Assembly: GCA_963797675.1 (NCBI GenBank)
Contig: CAWCQQ010000002.1
Location: 2,604,001-2,668,000, forward strand
DNA from: DASQPR01 sp963797675
GTDB taxonomy: Bacteria > Actinomycetota > Actinomycetes > Mycobacteriales > Micromonosporaceae
DNA: 64,000 bases
Direction of reading: 5' to 3'
Shown: in pieces, positions 26,540-34,339 of the stretch
Numbering within the stretch: the first letter of the stretch is position 1
Layout: the number at the start of each line of letters is the position of its first letter
Notes under the pieces: model-generated
Databases searched by the model: none
What the model saw: the letters and a program-made list of their open reading frames with translations, nothing else
Told to the model about the DNA's origin: nothing
Position numbers and translations under genes: made by a program

Positions 26540-27574
26540 ATGGTCTCGACACCTGACGTCAGCGTCGTCATCCCGACTCTCGCCCGGCCGGACCTGGTGA
26601 TGCGCGCGGTCCGCAGTGCCCTGGCCCAGACCCTCGACACGATCGAGGTGATCGTCGTGATCGACGGCCCGGACAACGAGACCCGCAGCACGCTCGACGC
26701 GGTCGACGATCCGCGCCTGCGAATCATCGGTCTGCCCGAGTGCGGCGGCGCGCCGAACGCTCGCAATGTCGGCGTCGCCGAGGCACGCGCACCCTGGACC
26801 GCGATGCTCGACGATGACGACGAATGGCTCCCGGAGAAACTGGCCGTCCAGCTCGGCCTGGCCCACGATGCGCAGGTACCGATGCCGATCATCGCGTGCC
26901 GGCTGTTCAACCGGACGCCGCGGGCCGAACTCGTAATGCCGCGCCGCCTGCCGGAGCCGGGCGAGGAGCTGAGCGAATACCTCACCGTCCGGCGCGGGCT
27001 GTTCCACGGTGAGGGCTTCATCCAGACCTCCACGATCATGGCACCGACCGAGCTGCTGCGCCGGGTCACGTTCACCGTCGGCCTGCGCCGCCAGCAGGAA
27101 CTCGACTGGACGTTGCGGGCGCTGAGCCAGGACGGCGTCGGCCTGATCTACGCGGCCGAACCGCTGGTGATCTGGTACACCGACGAGGATCGGCCACGGG
27201 TCAGCCTCCAATCGCCGTGGGAGTCGCAGCTCGAATGGCTCCAGCGCAGCCGGCCGCTGATGACGCCGCGCGCGTACTCGGCGATCATGATGAGTGTGAT
27301 CAGTTCGATGGCGGCACCGACGCACAGCCTGAAGGTCTTCGGGACCCTGCTGCGCGATGCCCGACGCAATGGCAAACCGGGCGCGCTGGACTACCTCACG
27401 TTCCTACAGATCTGGCTGATCCCGACATCCCCGCGGGCCGCGCTGCGGGACCGCATTCTGAGCCGGCGCAACCGCAGCGCGCCCTCGGCGAACATCGACG
27501 GTGAGGTCCATCTCGCGCAGGTACGCCGGACCCCGCCGCTAGCCGTACCGAAGGATGGCGATGTCCGGCGGTAA
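26540..27574 (+). CDS. family 2 glycosyltransferase
   Basis: 344 residues. The GT-A domain is clear: PDVSVVIPTLARPDLVMRAV, IEVIVVIDGPDN, and AMLDDDDEWLPEKL with the DxD. An acceptor region with GFIQTSTIMAPTELLRRV and a C-terminal helical tail follow. It probably transfers a sugar from a nucleotide donor to a surface glycan intermediate. ATG 26540 is preferred to an upstream Met because homology begins at VSVVIPT. It overlaps the next glycosyltransferase by 20 bases, so the two form an operon. Confidence 0.88.
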   Translation: MVSTPDVSVVIPTLARPDLVMRAVRSALAQTLDTIEVIVVIDGPDNETRSTLDAVDDPRLRIIGLPECGGAPNARNVGVAEARAPWTAMLDDDDEWLPEKLAVQLGLAHDAQVPMPIIACRLFNRTPRAELVMPRRLPEPGEELSEYLTVRRGLFHGEGFIQTSTIMAPTELLRRVTFTVGLRRQQELDWTLRALSQDGVGLIYAAEPLVIWYTDEDRPRVSLQSPWESQLEWLQRSRPLMTPRAYSAIMMSVISSMAAPTHSLKVFGTLLRDARRNGKPGALDYLTFLQIWLIPTSPRAALRDRILSRRNRSAPSANIDGEVHLAQVRRTPPLAVPKDGDVRR

Positions 27575-28703
27575 GCGCGTCGTCATCTGGCGGAGCCTGC
27601 TGCTGCCGGGCTCGGAGACGTTCATCCGCAATCAGGGCAACGCCTTGACCCGATGGCAGCCGACGTTCATCGGCGCGCTCAAGGTCCGGTCGGTGATGGC
27701 GCGGGACACCGATGTCATCGCGTACCCCGACGGCCTCGCCGGTCGGGTCGCATTCTTCCGGCTCCGGATGACCGGAGGCTCGCGTCGGCTGCGGCGCCTC
27801 GTCCGCGACGTACGCCCCGCGGTCGTGCACGCGCACCTGGCCGGCGACGGATGGCTGATCAGTCGGACCGCGGAGCGCCTCGGCATTCCGCTGGTCATCA
27901 CGTGCCACGGCCGCGACGTGACGGTGCAGGCGGATGCGCCCGGCCGGCGGGGTGTGCGGTACCGCCGGAACCTGCGTACCGCGTTCGACCGTGCCGCGGT
28001 GATCCTCGCGGTCTCGGAATTCCTGCGCGCCACGGCGATCGACCTCGGTGCCGACCCGGCGAAGGTACGGGTGCACCACACCGGCGTACCGATTCCGGTG
28101 CTGCCGTCGCCGACGCCGGACCCGCAGTGGGACGCCATCTTCGTCGGCCGGTTCGTCGCCAAGAAGGGCCTCGACGATCTGATCGAGGCGCTCGGTACGC
28201 TGCCTGACCTGCGCCCGCGGACGCTGTTCATCGGCGACGGCCCGCTGCTGGAACCGATCCGGGCCCGGGCCGCCGAGCTGGGCCTGGACGCGACGTTCCT
28301 GGGCGTTCAGGAGCCGGCTGCGGTGGCGCGCTGCATGTCCGAGTCGAAGATCTTCGTGTCGCCGTCGAAGACCGCACCGGACGGTGATGCCGAAGGGCTG
28401 CCGACGACGATTCTGGAGGCGGCGAGCTGGGGCCTGCCGACCGTTTCGACGTACCACAGCGGCATTCCGGAAGCGGTCGTGCACGGCGAGACCGGCCTGC
28501 TCGGTGCCGAAGGCGATCGGACCGTGCTCGCGGAGAGCATCCGGGCGCTGCTCGAGGACGACGATCTGCGTACGCGCCTGGGCCGCCAAGCTCGGCTGCT
28601 GATGGAGGAGAATTTCGATCTGCAGAAGCAGACCGACCTGCTCGGCGAGGTCTACGACGGTGTGGTCGCCGGAACGGTCGAGCAGGCGGCGGGTCGGCGG
28701 TAG
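27555..28703 (+). CDS. family 4 glycosyltransferase
   Basis: 382 residues, GT-B fold. N-terminal acceptor domain with RSLLLPGSETFIRNQ and HAHLAGDGWLISRTA; C-terminal donor domain with FVGRFVAKKGLDDLIEA, LFIGDGPLLEPI, and SPSKTAPDGDAEGLPTTILEA (the E-x7-E type nucleotide-sugar site). Likely acts after the overlapping GT2 on the same cell-surface polysaccharide or glycolipid. Start ATG 27555 or 27561 inside the previous gene. Confidence 0.88.
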   Translation: MAMSGGKRVVIWRSLLLPGSETFIRNQGNALTRWQPTFIGALKVRSVMARDTDVIAYPDGLAGRVAFFRLRMTGGSRRLRRLVRDVRPAVVHAHLAGDGWLISRTAERLGIPLVITCHGRDVTVQADAPGRRGVRYRRNLRTAFDRAAVILAVSEFLRATAIDLGADPAKVRVHHTGVPIPVLPSPTPDPQWDAIFVGRFVAKKGLDDLIEALGTLPDLRPRTLFIGDGPLLEPIRARAAELGLDATFLGVQEPAAVARCMSESKIFVSPSKTAPDGDAEGLPTTILEAASWGLPTVSTYHSGIPEAVVHGETGLLGAEGDRTVLAESIRALLEDDDLRTRLGRQARLLMEENFDLQKQTDLLGEVYDGVVAGTVEQAAGRR

Positions 28704-28706
28704 CCC

Positions 28707-29708
28707 TCAGAACAGCGCGAGCTGCCCCGGCATCGGGTCCCACCGGCCGCGTTTCGGTGCCCACTGCCTGGGCGGCCGGGCGACGTCGCGGTCGTGTCGC
28801 GGTGGTACGCCGCCGGTGAGCGCCCACAGCGACGGGCCGAGGATGATGCCGCGGCCGGCCAGAACGCGTCGCATCACGCCACGGTCGAGCGGTAGCCGGG
28901 CGGTGTCCAGATGCGGCAGCGGGAGGTCGTCGCGCATCGACATGATCCGGCGGTTGCGGTTCACAGTGTTCCGGGCAGCGGCCGATCCGAGCTGCTCACC
29001 GCACCGATCCCCGACGACCGCGCGGACCGCCTGTTCGTCGCCGCTGTCCCACGCCGACCAGGCGGCGTCCACGCTGCCGAACGCGGCCAGGAGCCGGGCC
29101 GCGGTGGCGGAGCCGAAGCCGGGCACGCCACGGAGGTTGTCGGACGGATCTCCGCGCAGGGCGGCGTAGTCGCGGTACTGCGTCGGGTCGACGCCGTAGC
29201 CGTCGGCGAGTGCCGCGGGCGTGACCAGCACGGCCTGATCGAAGCCGCCGTTGCGGATCCGCAGCACCGAGGTGGTCGCGTCGATGAGTGCGAACGCGTC
29301 CCGGTCGCTCGTCATCAGCACCGACCGCCAACCGCTGCGGCGAGCCTGTTCGGCCGAGCTGGCGAGGACGTCGTCGGCTTCGTACGCGGCCGGGACCACC
29401 GTAGCGATCCCGGCGGCACGCAGCAGGTCGGGGGCGATGCCGATCTGTTCGGCGAGGTCGCCGGGTTTCGCCGGCCGATGTGCCTTGTATGCCGGATAGT
29501 CTTCCCGGCGGGCCGAGTGGTCCGGGCAGTCGAACCCGACCAGTACCGCGTCCGGACGCAGCCGGGCCGCGGCCCGGGCCACGTAGCCGACGAGCCCTTT
29601 CAGCGCCCAGACCGGCAGCCCGGCGTCGTCGCGCAGCTCGCCGGTGGCCGCCGCGTGATACGCGCGATGCAGCAGGCTGTTGCCATCGAGCACGAGAAGA
29701 AGCGGCAC
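28707..29708 (-). CDS. 5'-3' exonuclease with C-terminal clamp-binding motif
   Basis: 333 residues, PolA-type 5' nuclease without polymerase. Metal and active-site motifs: LLVLDGNSLLHRAYHA, VGFDCPD, AYEADDVLASSAEQ, LMTSDRDAFALID and the helix-hairpin-helix RGDPSDNLRGVPGFGSATAARLLAAFG. The last residues, MPGQLALF, fit the QL(S/D)LF consensus for binding the DNA polymerase III beta clamp. This suggests recruitment to the clamp for Okazaki-fragment or repair processing. It faces the glycosyltransferase genes with a three-base gap and is a paralogue of the gene cut by the left edge. Confidence 0.88.
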   Translation of the reverse strand: MPLLLVLDGNSLLHRAYHAAATGELRDDAGLPVWALKGLVGYVARAAARLRPDAVLVGFDCPDHSARREDYPAYKAHRPAKPGDLAEQIGIAPDLLRAAGIATVVPAAYEADDVLASSAEQARRSGWRSVLMTSDRDAFALIDATTSVLRIRNGGFDQAVLVTPAALADGYGVDPTQYRDYAALRGDPSDNLRGVPGFGSATAARLLAAFGSVDAAWSAWDSGDEQAVRAVVGDRCGEQLGSAAARNTVNRNRRIMSMRDDLPLPHLDTARLPLDRGVMRRVLAGRGIILGPSLWALTGGVPPRHDRDVARPPRQWAPKRGRWDPMPGQLALF

Positions 29709-29718
29709 CCGATCAGCT

Positions 29719-29734
29719 TAGAGGCACGCCTCTA
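29719..29734. terminator. short hairpin over the stop of the methyltransferase-like gene
   Basis: TAGAGGC AC GCCTCTA, a perfect 7-bp inverted repeat. It includes the stop codon (29732-29734) and lies just ahead of the exonuclease start. Either a weak terminator or an operator; no T-run is present. Confidence 0.4.
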
Positions 29735-31216
29735 GGTGCGCGGCTTGACTTTGCGGACCACCAACCGGGCGGTCCGCCGCGCTGCTTTGGCGCCGCCCAT
29801 CAGCGCCTTGCCGGCCTTGGCCGGTCCCGACGCGCTGAGCAGCTCGATCACGCGCTGGGCACGTTTCAGGGCATCGTCGCGAGCGGTCAGCGTCTTCTCG
29901 TACCACAGCGCCTTGGCCCGCGCCTCGGCCAGTTCCTGGGCCAGGCGTTCGCGCGCGGCGACCAGTTCGGCATAGGTGGCCCGGTCAGGTTCGGGATCGG
30001 GCGCCGGATCGAGGGCCACGCCGGCCATCAGGGCGAGCGCTGCGGCGAGATCTGCCTCGCCGACGGTGGCCGCGAACGGGTGCGCGAACCCGCCGCGGAT
30101 CAGCGCCGCCGCGAACGCCCGGATCGCCGCGGCCGACCCGACCGGATCGACCAGCGCGGTCGACGTCCCGTCGGGCCCGACGACGACCTGGTCGGCCGGG
30201 ACACCGGCGGCCGCACCGGACTGCCAGGATCCGAGCAGGTCGCGCAGCGCGGGAAGGTCGCGCTGCAACGCGGCGGAGATCAAAAGGTCTTCGAGGGTAC
30301 GACCGTCCGGCAGCGGCCGGTCGACGCCGTTGCTGCGGAGCGTCCACCCCTCGTGGATCGTGCCGCCGACGACGATCGCGACCGGAAGTGCACTGGTGAA
30401 CATCTCGCCGGCCGGTTCGCGTTGGGCCAGCAGGATCCAGGCCGGTGCCAGCTCGGTGGCGGCACCGTTGCGCACCGCGCGTACGGCCAGCCGGGCCGGG
30501 TCGGTCAGCGTCGCGTCCAGCGGTATGCAGGCCCGCCCGACGGTGGCCTCCAGGAAGCCGTGCACGTCCTCGTCGGCCAGGATCTCCGGGCCGACCAGCG
30601 CGGTCGGCGCGCTCGGGTCCGGGAACGCGGCGTAGACGCGCCCGACGGCGAGACCGGCGACGTTCAGACGAGCGCGTACCCGGGGGAGGCCGGCCGGTCG
30701 GGTCGGGTCGGATGCGTCGGAGGGCGTCCAATCCGCGTCGGTCAGGGCCGGTGGCAGCGCGACGAGCCGGTGCAGGCCGAGGAGGTTCTCCACCGAGATC
30801 AGCAGGCGCCCGCCCGGCCGCAGCGCGCCGATCAGCAGTTCGAGGGCGCCGGACCAGGACAGCTGAACGCCCTCGACGGAGGAGAGCCGGGCCAGCCCGT
30901 CGAGCGCGATCACGGTGTCGAACGGCGGTTCCCCGGCGAGCTTCTCCGGACTGCCGCACCACACGGCCACACCGGGCCGGTCGGCGTATCGGGCGGCGAG
31001 CGCCTCGGCGTCCGGTACCCCGCGTACCAGCAGGGTGAGATCGGTGACCTCGAGCGCGTCGATCAGTGCCGGGTCGTGCGGACCGGCGACCAGCGTGCGA
31101 CCGTGTGCCGTGCCGAGCAGCGGCGCCAGCACCGACCCGCGCACCGGGCCCGGCCCGTGGCCGCCGTCGAGATCCGACCAGGCCAACATCTCGCCACCGA
31201 TCAGTCGAATGGTCAC
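29732..31216 (-). CDS. methyltransferase-like protein with C-terminal coiled coil
   Basis: 494 residues. Weak class I SAM-methyltransferase signals at about 60-140: GRTLVAGPHDPALIDAL, PPFDTVIALDGLARLSSVEG and LLIGALRPGGRLLISVENLLG. A long domain with no recognised motif follows, then a charged helical segment (about 415-470: RATYAELVAARERLAQELAE) and an Arg/Lys-rich end. Actinobacterial glycan clusters encode similar proteins, but the reaction is unknown. GTG 31216 overlaps the stop of the upstream gene (GTGA), with a perfect AGGAGGT six bases ahead, which fixes the start and shows translational coupling. Confidence 0.7.
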   Translation of the reverse strand: MTIRLIGGEMLAWSDLDGGHGPGPVRGSVLAPLLGTAHGRTLVAGPHDPALIDALEVTDLTLLVRGVPDAEALAARYADRPGVAVWCGSPEKLAGEPPFDTVIALDGLARLSSVEGVQLSWSGALELLIGALRPGGRLLISVENLLGLHRLVALPPALTDADWTPSDASDPTRPAGLPRVRARLNVAGLAVGRVYAAFPDPSAPTALVGPEILADEDVHGFLEATVGRACIPLDATLTDPARLAVRAVRNGAATELAPAWILLAQREPAGEMFTSALPVAIVVGGTIHEGWTLRSNGVDRPLPDGRTLEDLLISAALQRDLPALRDLLGSWQSGAAAGVPADQVVVGPDGTSTALVDPVGSAAAIRAFAAALIRGGFAHPFAATVGEADLAAALALMAGVALDPAPDPEPDRATYAELVAARERLAQELAEARAKALWYEKTLTARDDALKRAQRVIELLSASGPAKAGKALMGGAKAARRTARLVVRKVKPRT

Positions 31217-32079
31217 CGGCCGACCTCCTGCAGCAGTACGTCGTCGGGCAGGTAGGGCACCTGGAACCGGTTCGGCCACCCGAACAGCGCGCGCAGCTCG
31301 GCCGGCGGGAGCAGCCGGTCGGCACCGAGTTCGGCGGTGGCGATCTCCCGCGCGACGGTCGGATCGACCTGCTCGCCGTGCATCTGCGGCCACTGGCGGC
31401 GGATGAACTGCTGGCCGCCGAAGGTCGGGCTTTCCCGTTCCAGCTGCATCGGGTCGCCGTAGACCGCCGGTTCGCAGCCGGCCAGCGTGCCGTAGAAGAC
31501 CGCGCTGCTCAACCGGTTGGACGCCACCCGCAGGTGGCGGCGCTGCTCGCCGAGTTGGCGGGCGAGGAAGCCGGGATCGGCGTTCTCCCACCAGCCGCCC
31601 CGGTAACCGTGGCAGATTACCCGGAAACCGGCCCGCTCATAGCGGCGGACCAGGCGGGTCGACTGATACTCCTGCCAGTACAGGCAGATCGTGACCGGGC
31701 CCGGCTCGACCTCGCGGATGGTGTCGATCAATCGGCCGTGATCGCCGACGACGTGCTGGCCCTCCCAGCCGTGGAACGGGTACCAGATGGTGCCCTCGCG
31801 CTCGGCGCCGGCGTCGGGCTCCATCGCGACCAGGTAGGCCCAGGGTGCGCCGATCGCGTAGGTCTCGCGGCGCCCCATCGACCAGGCTCGCCGCCGGGTC
31901 CGCTCGGACCAGAGAAACAGCGGGGCTCCGGCGACGTACTCGTGGTCGGCGGCCATCCCGTCGCCGATGTTCCAGCCGTGCTGGAGGTAGCCGTGGATGC
32001 GAGGCGGTTCGCGCTCGTCGAGTCCGCAGTAGCGGGCCAGCACGTGCGAGTGACCGTAGTAGTGGTTGGCGTGGTGCAC
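31213..32079 (-). CDS. unrecognised glycan-biosynthesis type protein
   Basis: 288 residues. I do not recognise a named family with certainty. Soluble, with HGWNIGDGMAADHEYVAG near the start, WYPFHGWEGQHVVGDHGRLI and VTICLYWQEYQSTRLVRRYE in the middle, and a conserved-looking SNRLSSAVFYGTLAGCEPAVY further on. The overall style (an early His-rich HGW, and a Gly-Thr step near the end where a nucleotide-sugar could bind) resembles CDP-glycerol or capsule-type transferases of GT-B fold. It begins at a GTG and its stop overlaps the methyltransferase-like gene, so the pair acts together. Facing it are two glycosyltransferases on the other strand. Confidence 0.55.
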   Translation of the reverse strand: MHHANHYYGHSHVLARYCGLDEREPPRIHGYLQHGWNIGDGMAADHEYVAGAPLFLWSERTRRRAWSMGRRETYAIGAPWAYLVAMEPDAGAEREGTIWYPFHGWEGQHVVGDHGRLIDTIREVEPGPVTICLYWQEYQSTRLVRRYERAGFRVICHGYRGGWWENADPGFLARQLGEQRRHLRVASNRLSSAVFYGTLAGCEPAVYGDPMQLERESPTFGGQQFIRRQWPQMHGEQVDPTVAREIATAELGADRLLPPAELRALFGWPNRFQVPYLPDDVLLQEVGR

Positions 32080-32176
32080 GGGTCTCGCTTCCGCCGGTGG
32101 GGGCCGCGGTGCAGTATATCCGGGCTCCGATCCGGCCGGTCCCCAGCGGTTGCGGCGCTTTGGCAGAATCGTCCGG

Positions 32177-33013
32177 ATGGACGTGCGCGGCTATCTCAGC
32201 AGGCTCGGCGTCACCCATGTCGGCCCGCCGTCGGTGGACGGTCTGTTCGCGATCCATCGGGCACATGTGTCCGTCGTGCCGTACGAGAACTTGGAGATCC
32301 ATCTCGGGCGTCCGACGACGATCGATCCGGAGGAGTCGGCGCAGCGGATCATCGCCGGCCGTGGCGGCTACTGCTTCCATCTCAACGGGGCGCTCGCGCT
32401 GCTGCTGGACACGCTGGGATATGACGTCACGCGGCACTACGGCGGCGTGTTCAGCCGCTCCCGTCCGCAACTCGGCGCGACCGGCAACCACGTCGCGTTG
32501 ACGGTCCGCGTCGGCGGCGCCCGATGGTTCGTCGACGCCGGACTCGGCGACGCGCTCTACGAGCCGATGCCGCTACGCGCCGGGATCGTCACCCAGGGCC
32601 CGTACGCGTACGGGCTGGAACGGTCACCGGCCGTCGACGGCGGGTGGCGCTTCGTGCACGACGAGAAGGCCGGATCGTTCGCCGGTATGGATTTCGCCGC
32701 GGACGCCGTCACGATGGACGCGTTCGCCGATCGGCACGTCGAGCTGACCACCTCGCCGGATTCGTCTTTCGTCGCATTTCCGCAGGTGGGACGGCGTACG
32801 GCCGACGGGGCGGACTTCATCCGGGGCTGTGTCCTGTCCGAGACCGGACGGCCGCGCCGGGTGCTGGCCAGCGCCGATGAGTGGTTCGGTGTGGTGTCCG
32901 ACGTGTTCGGCATGCCGCTGCCGGACGTCGGCGCGCAGCAGCGAGCGGCGATGTTCGCCGGGTTCTGGGCGGCGCACGAACGCTTCGCGGCCGGGCTGCC
33001 GGTCCTGCGGTAG
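32177..33013 (+). CDS. nat: arylamine N-acetyltransferase
   Basis: 278 residues with the full Cys-His-Asp triad: GRGGYCFHLNGAL (Cys), TGNHVALTV (His) and WFVDAGLGDALYEP (Asp). VVPYENLEIHLGRP is the usual N-terminal signature. Transfers acetyl (or propionyl) groups from CoA to arylamines, hydrazines or aromatic amine precursors. ATG 32177 is used; the frame is open upstream but unconserved. The last codons and stop are duplicated just downstream (see repeat). Confidence 0.92.
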   Translation: MDVRGYLSRLGVTHVGPPSVDGLFAIHRAHVSVVPYENLEIHLGRPTTIDPEESAQRIIAGRGGYCFHLNGALALLLDTLGYDVTRHYGGVFSRSRPQLGATGNHVALTVRVGGARWFVDAGLGDALYEPMPLRAGIVTQGPYAYGLERSPAVDGGWRFVHDEKAGSFAGMDFAADAVTMDAFADRHVELTTSPDSSFVAFPQVGRRTADGADFIRGCVLSETGRPRRVLASADEWFGVVSDVFGMPLPDVGAQQRAAMFAGFWAAHERFAAGLPVLR

Positions 33014-33091
33014 CGCCCGCTCGCCAGCGCGGCCGGGCTGCCGGCCCTGCGGTAGCGGCCTTTGGCAGCGCCACCGGGCTGAGGTAGCGCC
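32987..33091 (+). repeat. duplicated 3' end of nat
   Basis: The last 27 bases of nat including the TAG recur at about 33030-33056 with one base changed. A shorter third copy, with CCGGGCTGAGGTAGCGCCC, lies near 33073-33091. This is probably a small tandem slippage or duplication after the stop; it does not encode a gene. Confidence 0.65.
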
Positions 33092-33101
33092 CGTCCGGCA
33101 T

Positions 33102-33127
33102 AAAACGGGCCGCCGAGCCGCCGTTTT
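33102..33127 (+). terminator. terminator after nat
   Basis: AAAACGG (33102-33108) and CCGTTTT (33121-33127) form a stem with a GC-rich internal part and five T at its end. Placed between nat and dnaN-like, both rightward. Confidence 0.65.
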
Positions 33128-33193
33128 TGTCGGTGTGCGTCGTTAGGTTCTCCGGAGAGACCGATCACGCATGCGCGAATGAGGTGGCCGCCA

Positions 33194-34321
33194 ATGAAGC
33201 TGCAGGTCGAACGGGACGCGCTCGCCGAAGCCGTGGCATGGACTGCGCGGACACTGCCGGGCCGATCGGCGCAGCCGATCCTCAACGGCATGCTGATCGA
33301 GGCGGACGCCGACGCCGGGACGGTCACGCTGTCCAGCTTCGACTTCGAGGTGGCCGGCCGTACCGCGATCGCCGCCGACGTGTCCGCGAGCGGCCGGGCG
33401 CTGGTCTCCGGGCGCCTGCTCACCGAGATCACCCGAGCGCTGCCGTCGCAGCCGGTGGACGTCTCGATGGACGGTGCGAAGGTGCTGCTGCGCTGCGGCG
33501 GCAGCCGGTTCACGCTGCAGCCGATGCCGGTCGAGGACTATCCGACGCTGCCCGCACTGCCACCGCTGGCCGGCACGATCGGCAGCGACCTGTTCGCCGC
33601 CGCGGTCGCCCAGGTCACGATCGCGGCCGCCCGGGATGCGACGGTGCCGATCCTGTCCGGCGTCCGGGTCCAGATCACCGGCGACCGGCTGCGCCTGGCC
33701 TGCATCGACCGGTTCCGGATTGCGGTCCGCGATCTGGAGTGGCAGCCGGTCCGCGCGGATCTCGAGGCGGTCGCGCTCGTTCCGGCCCGGGCCGTGGCGA
33801 CGATGGCCAAGTCGTGGAACAGCGGGGCCGAGGCACGGCTCTATCTGGCCGGTGACGGCGCCGACAACCTGATCGGCTTCGAGTGCGGCGGCCGTCGCAG
33901 CACCAGCCGGCTGCTGGAGAACCAGATGCTCGACTACCTATCGAGGTTCCCGACCGCGCACGTGTCGAGTGCCGAGGTCTCCACGTCGGCGCTGATCGAC
34001 GCGGTCAAGCGAGTCGCACTGGTCGCCGAACGTACCGCGCCGACCCGGCTGTCGTTCGCCGCGAACCAGCTGGTCCTGGAGGCGGCGACGGGTGAGGAGG
34101 CGCACGCGATCGAGGAGCTGCCGGTGGAGTTCACCGGGGAGCCGATCCGGATCGCGTTCAACGCGAGCTACCTGCTTGACGGCTTGGCGGCACTGGACTG
34201 CGACACCGCCCGGCTGTCCTTCACGAGTCCGACCCAGCCGGTGCTGCTGACCGGCAAGCCGGATGGCGAGGCGACCGGCGGCGACTACCGCTACCTGGTC
34301 ATGCCGCTGCGGTTCACCTGA
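33194..34321 (+). CDS. DNA polymerase III beta-clamp paralogue
   Basis: 375 residues, the full three-domain sliding-clamp length. Recognisable stretches: MKLQVERDALAEAVAWTART, RSAQPILNGMLIEA, ALVSGRLLTEITRALP, FTLQPMPVEDYPTLP, VPILSGVRV, RLACIDRFRIAVRDL, and the C-terminal DYRYLVMPLR, where the family ends with PMR(L/I). GAGGTGG is nine bases from ATG 33194. dnaN normally sits next to dnaA at oriC; no dnaA, recF or DnaA-box cluster is here, so this is probably a second clamp. Partners could include the QLALF-tailed exonuclease 4 kb away. Confidence 0.85.
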   Translation: MKLQVERDALAEAVAWTARTLPGRSAQPILNGMLIEADADAGTVTLSSFDFEVAGRTAIAADVSASGRALVSGRLLTEITRALPSQPVDVSMDGAKVLLRCGGSRFTLQPMPVEDYPTLPALPPLAGTIGSDLFAAAVAQVTIAAARDATVPILSGVRVQITGDRLRLACIDRFRIAVRDLEWQPVRADLEAVALVPARAVATMAKSWNSGAEARLYLAGDGADNLIGFECGGRRSTSRLLENQMLDYLSRFPTAHVSSAEVSTSALIDAVKRVALVAERTAPTRLSFAANQLVLEAATGEEAHAIEELPVEFTGEPIRIAFNASYLLDGLAALDCDTARLSFTSPTQPVLLTGKPDGEATGGDYRYLVMPLRFT

Positions 34322-34339
34322 TCGGCGCCGCGCCGCACG

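Noticed and set aside
31637..32491. Alternative minus-strand protein overlapping nat
   Set aside because: Shadow of nat and of the 288-residue gene; nat has a complete catalytic triad.
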